Source of the DNA: Lewinellaceae bacterium
Lineage (GTDB): Bacteria; Bacteroidota; Bacteroidia; Chitinophagales; Saprospiraceae
Direction of reading: 5' to 3'
Assembly (NCBI GenBank): GCA_020636075.1
Contig: JACJYO010000004.1
Location: 1 to 64,000, forward strand
DNA: 64,000 nt
Shown piece after piece: positions 61,701-64,000 of this stretch. A model generated the notes under the pieces. The model worked only from the letters and a program-made list of their open reading frames with translations. It was not told where the DNA came from and did not search any database. Positions within the stretch are counted from its first letter, which is position 1; every line of letters begins with the position of its first letter. A program made the position numbers and the translations under genes.

Positions 61701-64000
61701 GAAGCGGCCAGTCCGATAGCGGGATTGTCGTTTGTCCAGTTGAAGGTGGCGCCTGCTGTGCCGGCAAGGTTGATGTTGACTGCTTGCCCGCCGCAGCTGG
61801 TATTGTTGGCGGGTTGGTTGACGCTGGGCGTGGGGTTGACGGTAATGGTGAATTGTTGCGGCGGGCTGGTGCAACCGTTGGCAGTGGCGGTTACCATGAT
61901 GGTGCCGGTTTGCACACCAGCGACGTTTGCACTGGTGAAATTGATGTTTCCACTGCCGCTGCCGGCCAGTCCGATTGCGGTGTTGGAGTTGGTCCAGTTG
62001 TAGGTCGGGTTGCTGCCGCTGCCGCTAAAAATAACGCTCACGGCCTCGCCACCACACACGGTTTGGTTGCCGGGCGGATCAACGGTCAGGCCGGGGTTGA
62101 TCGTGATGGTAAAGCTGACGGCATTGCCGACACAGCTGCCGATCTGCGGCGTCACCGTGATGGTGGCTGTTTCGGTATTGGTTACGCTGGCAGCGGTGAA
62201 GTTGAGGTTGCCAGAACCGGAAGCGGTTAGTCCGATCGCGGTGTTGGAGTTTGTCCAGTTGAAGGTGGTGCCGGGCGGGTTGCCGGTGAAGTTGACCGCC
62301 ACTGCTTGTCCGCCGCAAGTGGTTACGGGGGCAGGTTGGGTTACTGTGGGGGTGGGGTTGACCGTGATGGTGAACGTTTGGGCAGCGCCCGTGCAACCAT
62401 TTTGGGCGGGTGTCACGGTGATGGTACCGGTTTGTGGCGTTGCCACGTTTGCGGCGGTAAAATTTATATTTCCAAAGCCGCCGCCAGAAAGGCCGATGGC
62501 CGGGTTGCTGTTGGTCCAGCTGAAATTGGGGTTAAATCCCGGGCTGTTGAACATCACCGAGACAGCGGTGCCGGCGCACACAGTTTGGTCCATTGGGTCG
62601 TCCATGACCGGGCTGGGATTGATGGTGATGGTAAAGTTGATGGGGTTGCCGGTACAGCTGCCCTGAACCGGAGTGACGGTGATGGTGGCAACTTCCTGCG
62701 CAGTTACGGCGGCACTGGTAAAACTGATGTTTCCGGTGCCGGAAGCGCCGAGGCCGATGGCCGGGTTGCTGTTTGTCCAATTGAGCGTGGCGCCTGCACT
62801 GCCGGTCAGGTTGATGTTGACTGCTTGTCCGCCGCAGGCAGTGGCATTGGCCGGTGTGTTGGCGGTGGGTGAGGGATTGACGGTGATGGTGAAGGTTTGG
62901 GCGGGGCCGGTACAGCCGTTTTCCGAAGGTGTGACGGTGATCGTGGCGGTTTGGGTGGTGGCTACGTTGGCGCTGGTGAAGCTGATGTTGCCGTTGCCGT
63001 TGGGGCCCAGCCCGATGACGGTGTTGTTGTTGGTCCAGTTGAAGGTGGGGTTGTTGCTACTGGTAAATACGACATCAACTTGCGTGCCGGCGCACACGGT
63101 TTGGTTGGGCGGGTCGTCCATGCTGGTGCCCGGGTTGACGGTGATGGTGAAGCTGACCGGGGTGCTGGTGCAACCTGCTTGTGTCGGTGTAATGGTGATT
63201 TGTGCGATCTGTTGGGCCACGACGTTGGCTGCGGTAAAATTAATGGTGCCGGTACCGGAGGCGCCGAGGCCGATGGCGGTGTTGTCGTTGGTCCAGGGGA
63301 ATGTAGCGCCGGCCGAGCCGGTAATCGGGATGTTGAGTGCCTGGCCCGAGCAGGCTACCACATCGGCCGGGAGGTTGACAGTGGGGCCGGCAGTGATCGT
63401 TACGGTAAATTGTTCCTGATCGGAGCAACCTGCGGTGGTTGCTGCGTCGTACGCGTAGAGTGTGGTTGTGGTGGTGATGATGTCGCCTGGGTTGTATTGT
63501 GTGCCTGTGCCATTGGGACCGGTGAAATAGGCGGCATTTCCGCTGAGGTTGGTGCCGGTGATGGCGGGCAGGGTATACGACCCGCATTGGGATACGTTGG
63601 GGATGGGGTTGAGGTTGGGCGGCTGGGTTGCCGGGGAGGTGGGCGGTACGACGCAGCCGGCGTTTCCGTAGGTGTTGGTAAGCGGGAGGTAGTAATCGCC
63701 ATTGTTACCGCTGAGCAGTGCCCGGTCGTAGGTCATGCTCTGAATGCAGGTGCCGGCGATGGAAAAAACGGTGGTACGGGTGCCGGTCCCACCATTGGTG
63801 AAGCCGCCGGCAGTTCGGGTGCAAGCGCTGGAAATGACGTAGACGCATTGTCCGGCGCCGCATAAAGTGCTGAAATTGTATTGGTTGTTTACGGAGTTGT
63901 TGCTTGTTTGCAAAACAACAATAGAATTCGGTGGAATATCCACACCGGGTCCCACAGCAATCAAATTGCTGCACCCGGTAAAGGCATTGATGTTGCCGGG
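55784..64000 (-). CDS. Giant secreted adhesin-like protein, C-terminal 2738 residues (start outside window)
   Basis: The frame is open to the right edge without a stop, so the gene begins beyond 64000. From N to C: a LTD-like start (IPPNSIVVLQTSNN); 15 Ig/PKD-like modules of about 85 residues with the core FNWTNDNPAIGLAASGTG, largely in alternating subtypes; a seven-bladed YVTN-type propeller inserted in module 14 (58930-59815); two related modules; nine Cys-containing repeats of about 41 residues (TCDPNMAGTTELLLMNQAGC); three SprB-like repeats; and a CHU_C gliding-associated C-terminal domain (VPNVFSPNNDGINDLWVV), the type B T9SS signal. A surface or secreted protein for adhesion or gliding is inferred. 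Repeats differ enough to argue against assembly collapse. Confidence 0.9.
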   Translation of the reverse strand, partial: PGNINAFTGCSNLIAVGPGVDIPPNSIVVLQTSNNSVNNQYNFSTLCGAGQCVYVISSACTRTAGGFTNGGTGTRTTVFSIAGTCIQSMTYDRALLSGNNGDYYLPLTNTYGNAGCVVPPTSPATQPPNLNPIPNVSQCGSYTLPAITGTNLSGNAAYFTGPNGTGTQYNPGDIITTTTTLYAYDAATTAGCSDQEQFTVTITAGPTVNLPADVVACSGQALNIPITGSAGATFPWTNDNTAIGLGASGTGTINFTAANVVAQQIAQITITPTQAGCTSTPVSFTITVNPGTSMDDPPNQTVCAGTQVDVVFTSSNNPTFNWTNNNTVIGLGPNGNGNISFTSANVATTQTATITVTPSENGCTGPAQTFTITVNPSPTANTPANATACGGQAVNINLTGSAGATLNWTNSNPAIGLGASGTGNISFTSAAVTAQEVATITVTPVQGSCTGNPINFTITINPSPVMDDPMDQTVCAGTAVSVMFNSPGFNPNFSWTNSNPAIGLSGGGFGNINFTAANVATPQTGTITVTPAQNGCTGAAQTFTITVNPTPTVTQPAPVTTCGGQAVAVNFTGNPPGTTFNWTNSNTAIGLTASGSGNLNFTAASVTNTETATITVTPQIGSCVGNAVSFTITINPGLTVDPPGNQTVCGGEAVSVIFSGSGSNPTYNWTNSNTAIGLAGSGSGNINFTSANVAGVQTGTIMVTATANGCTSPPQQFTITVNPTPSVNQPANNTSCGGQAVNINLAGTAGATFNWTNDNPAIGLAASGAGSINFTASNPATPQTANITVTPTIGTCMGTAVSFTITINPTPVLNPPANQSVCAGDNVAVSFTGSGASPTYNWTNSNPAIGLPASGSGDINFTAANVNAVQTGTITVTPTENGCAGAAQTFTVTVTPVPLVTQPIDVNACGGGQINVAFAGTPGATFNWTNDNTAIGLAASGSGTISFTAAAVVVPELANITVTPVIGPCAGMPRTFTITINPTPTVNDPQDLIVCGGDVVNVNFTGTDLPTFNWTNTNVAIGLPTASSGSIAYTAPLVTSQQTGTITVTPIENGCVGASQTFTITVSPAPTVNQPANISICSGQSILINLSGTNGATFNWTNDNPAIGLPINGVGNIDLTAANVTSTQTGTVTITPTIGSCDGAPVSFTITINPAPTVVDPADQTVCAGDPVDVSFSGTGNPAFNWTNNNPAIGLAASGTGNISFPASNVGSAQTATITVTPVLGNCSGAAQTFTITVNPAPTVDQPGNVNVCNGEPVMVNFTGTGNPTFNWTNDNPAIGLAASGTGNLDFTSAQVTATETATITVTPTGGVCPGIPATFTISVSPGVSVNNPGNQAVCVGDSIHVLFTGTGNPTFSWTNDNPAIGLAASGTGDIHILSANVTMPETATITVTPEGGFGGYAYITHFGSDQVSVIEIATNTVVATIPVGNVPQGVSVSPNGTRVYISNTFDDNVSVIDATTNTVIATVPVGNSPLGLAVSPDGSRVYVTNWLGASVSVIDAATNTVAATIPGLSQPRGIGVSPDGSRVYVAEFGFARLAVIDAGTNTILSTVPLGTNGPQDLEVSPDGSRIYISNEFSDDLSVVDAVALNVFATIPVGAGPMGICVSPDGSLVYVSNQNSDDVSVIDATTNMVINTIGIGNSPRGISITPDGNWVYVANFISGDVTVIETATGMVVATVPTASSPVAFGNFISPVLSTCTGAPQTFTITVSPAPTLAQPNDFTFCGNTTSMVGFNASAGATVNWTNDNPAIGLAASGTGTINFIAANVATPQTATITATPVVGSCSGTPMSFTITINPAVMGGVTGDLLICEGDSTILTATGGVLYEWDNGDTTATITVSPTVPTTYVAIITNSFGCFRAASALVDVDQAPVATISGNTDLCAGQGTTLTASGGGSYVWSNSDNAATVNVSPANTTSYTVTVTNAFSCTATSEITVTVNQPDTLNLMETSCNPADTGTVVQNWQNQFGCDSIVTTITTLAPSNTVDLTEFTCDQTQAGVFVQNLMNQFGCDSIVTTTVIYDPAAVDTTLLNFTTCDANQAGVQEMVYPGSDGCDSLVIMITSFVPADTVYLTGSTCDPNMVGTTELLLMNQAGCDSLIITTTSFSLADTVYQTASTCDPNLAGTTELLLMNQAGCDSLVITTTLLVLADTVYQTASTCDPNMAGTTELLLMNQAGCDSLIITTTSLLLADTVYQTVLTCDSMSAGVFTQSWTNQAGCDSTTITTVTFDPSLINITFLSGFTCDPDSAGTTQISYTGSDGCDSIVVTTLALSASDTLTVSSFTCDPTQAGTFVNVLQNQAGCDSVLISEVLYDAAACGPVLTVIGTNLNCADGSDGIFSIQILSGQTPLQYDWENNLGNSGTGQITDPNNPTLLQNLPAGNYTITVTDLNNQATTTATVTLTAPPAISLAANPVLAFNGFALSCKDSADGAITSTTSGGTPPYQFSWSNSTINPDLNNLSAGTYTLTLTDANGCTSTTSALVTAPPPLNFALALDLLDCGDTLADATISTAGGVSPYTLLLDGNILTGTMPSISSGSHTISLTDANGCTVDSTITVTLPPSPTIALPADTTVLLGNPLQLEATTNLSNWASLTWQPLPDTSCANCLVQNWAPRESEFITVTIVDTFGCTAQATIRVSVDKSLALYVPNVFSPNNDGINDLWVVNAGASVLEITDVQVFDRWGNLQYQWNNAIDPNAWPGWDGTTRGKKAQLGVYVYYLKVKLADGSEEVVKGDVTVMGW
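57415..57783. repeat. Tandem 123-bp repeat inside the giant gene
   Basis: Three consecutive units begin at 57415, 57538 and 57661, exactly 123 bp (41 codons) apart, with a more diverged fourth at 57784. The first three are close in DNA, including a CCGTCTGGTAGACGG hairpin at each border. They encode near-identical copies of the Cys repeat. Confidence 0.85.
58930..59815 (-). other. Seven-bladed YVTN propeller inserted in an Ig-like module
   Basis: Seven repeats of about 42 residues with the pattern RVYVTNxxxxxVSVIDxxTNTVxATIPVG and VSPDGS. They sit between ITVTPEGGFG and TCTGAPQTFTITVSP, which are the two halves of one Ig-like module (number 14). The count of seven matches a closed propeller. 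Confidence 0.85.

Noticed and set aside
60617..62230. Long plus-strand open frame (537 codons) across the giant gene, and similar ones at 62010-62666, 62673-63419 and 62897-63865
   Set aside because: These are antisense shadows of the repetitive Ig-like region; composition is Gly/Val-rich without any domain, and the minus frame is clearly coding.
1..64000. tRNA, rRNA, integrase, transposase or attachment sites
   Set aside because: None could be recognised by eye on either strand; short RNA genes could still be missed without a covariance search.

Overview
The window is from a Bacteroidota chromosome, most likely a Saprospiria-type bacterium. This rests on gene content: type IX secretion C-terminal tails, SprB-like repeats, an ERG4/ERG24-type reductase, DUF2911 and DUF4143 families, promoter-like TAnnTTTG boxes and no visible Shine-Dalgarno sequences. 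I saw no rRNA, tRNA, CRISPR array, integrase or transposase.

Region 1 (1-28268) is the main item. It is an array of eleven paralogous genes, ten complete and one cut by the left edge, all on the minus strand. Each complete copy encodes a signal peptide, a short variable linker, a C14 caspase-like peptidase domain with intact His/Cys dyad and a 12-residue EF-hand-like loop, a conserved helical middle region, and a long divergent TPR array ending in a KYFP-type motif. Eight genes run without interruption from 28268 to 7568, six of the joints being a 12-nt spacer of almost constant sequence. A plus-strand DUF4143 ATPase (6333-7475) and a small lipoprotein gene (3020-3646) interrupt the rest. The linker between signal peptide and peptidase is where several unrelated families of short palindromic or iterated repeats lie in frame, a different family in different paralogs.

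Region 2 (28269-39109) holds a DUF2911 protein, a coupled short-chain dehydrogenase and ERG4/ERG24-like reductase, a small membrane protein, and a second, different caspase gene (metacaspase-like plus DUF4384-like) translationally coupled to a probable outer-membrane protein. Divergent from it are an ECF sigma factor, an overlapping anti-sigma-like TPR membrane protein and, after a 274-nt gap, a secreted HExxH peptidase with TPR-like repeats.

Region 3 (39110-55579) is mixed housekeeping and accessory: ruvC, an MFS transporter, a DinB-like protein, a GH3 protein, a DUF1801 protein, two type IX-secreted proteins (one from AT-rich DNA), a peroxiredoxin-like protein, an alkaline-ceramidase-like membrane protein, a DbpA-like RNA helicase, a lipoprotein, a DUF2306 protein and a HExxH peptidase fused to a formylglycine-generating-enzyme-like domain. 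Several intergenic gaps carry nested palindromic repeats; one 58-bp sequence looks like an internally deleted copy of a 453-bp element.

Region 4 (55784-64000) is the C-terminal 2738 residues of a giant adhesin-like protein: 15 Ig/PKD-like modules largely in alternating subtypes, a seven-bladed propeller inserted inside one module, Cys-containing 41-residue repeats, SprB-like repeats and a gliding-motility-type C-terminal domain. Its start lies beyond the right edge.

Inference: Region 1 looks like a diversified set of exported caspase effectors with a conserved catalytic half and variable TPR half. The proteolytic theme recurs in the second caspase and the two HExxH peptidases.
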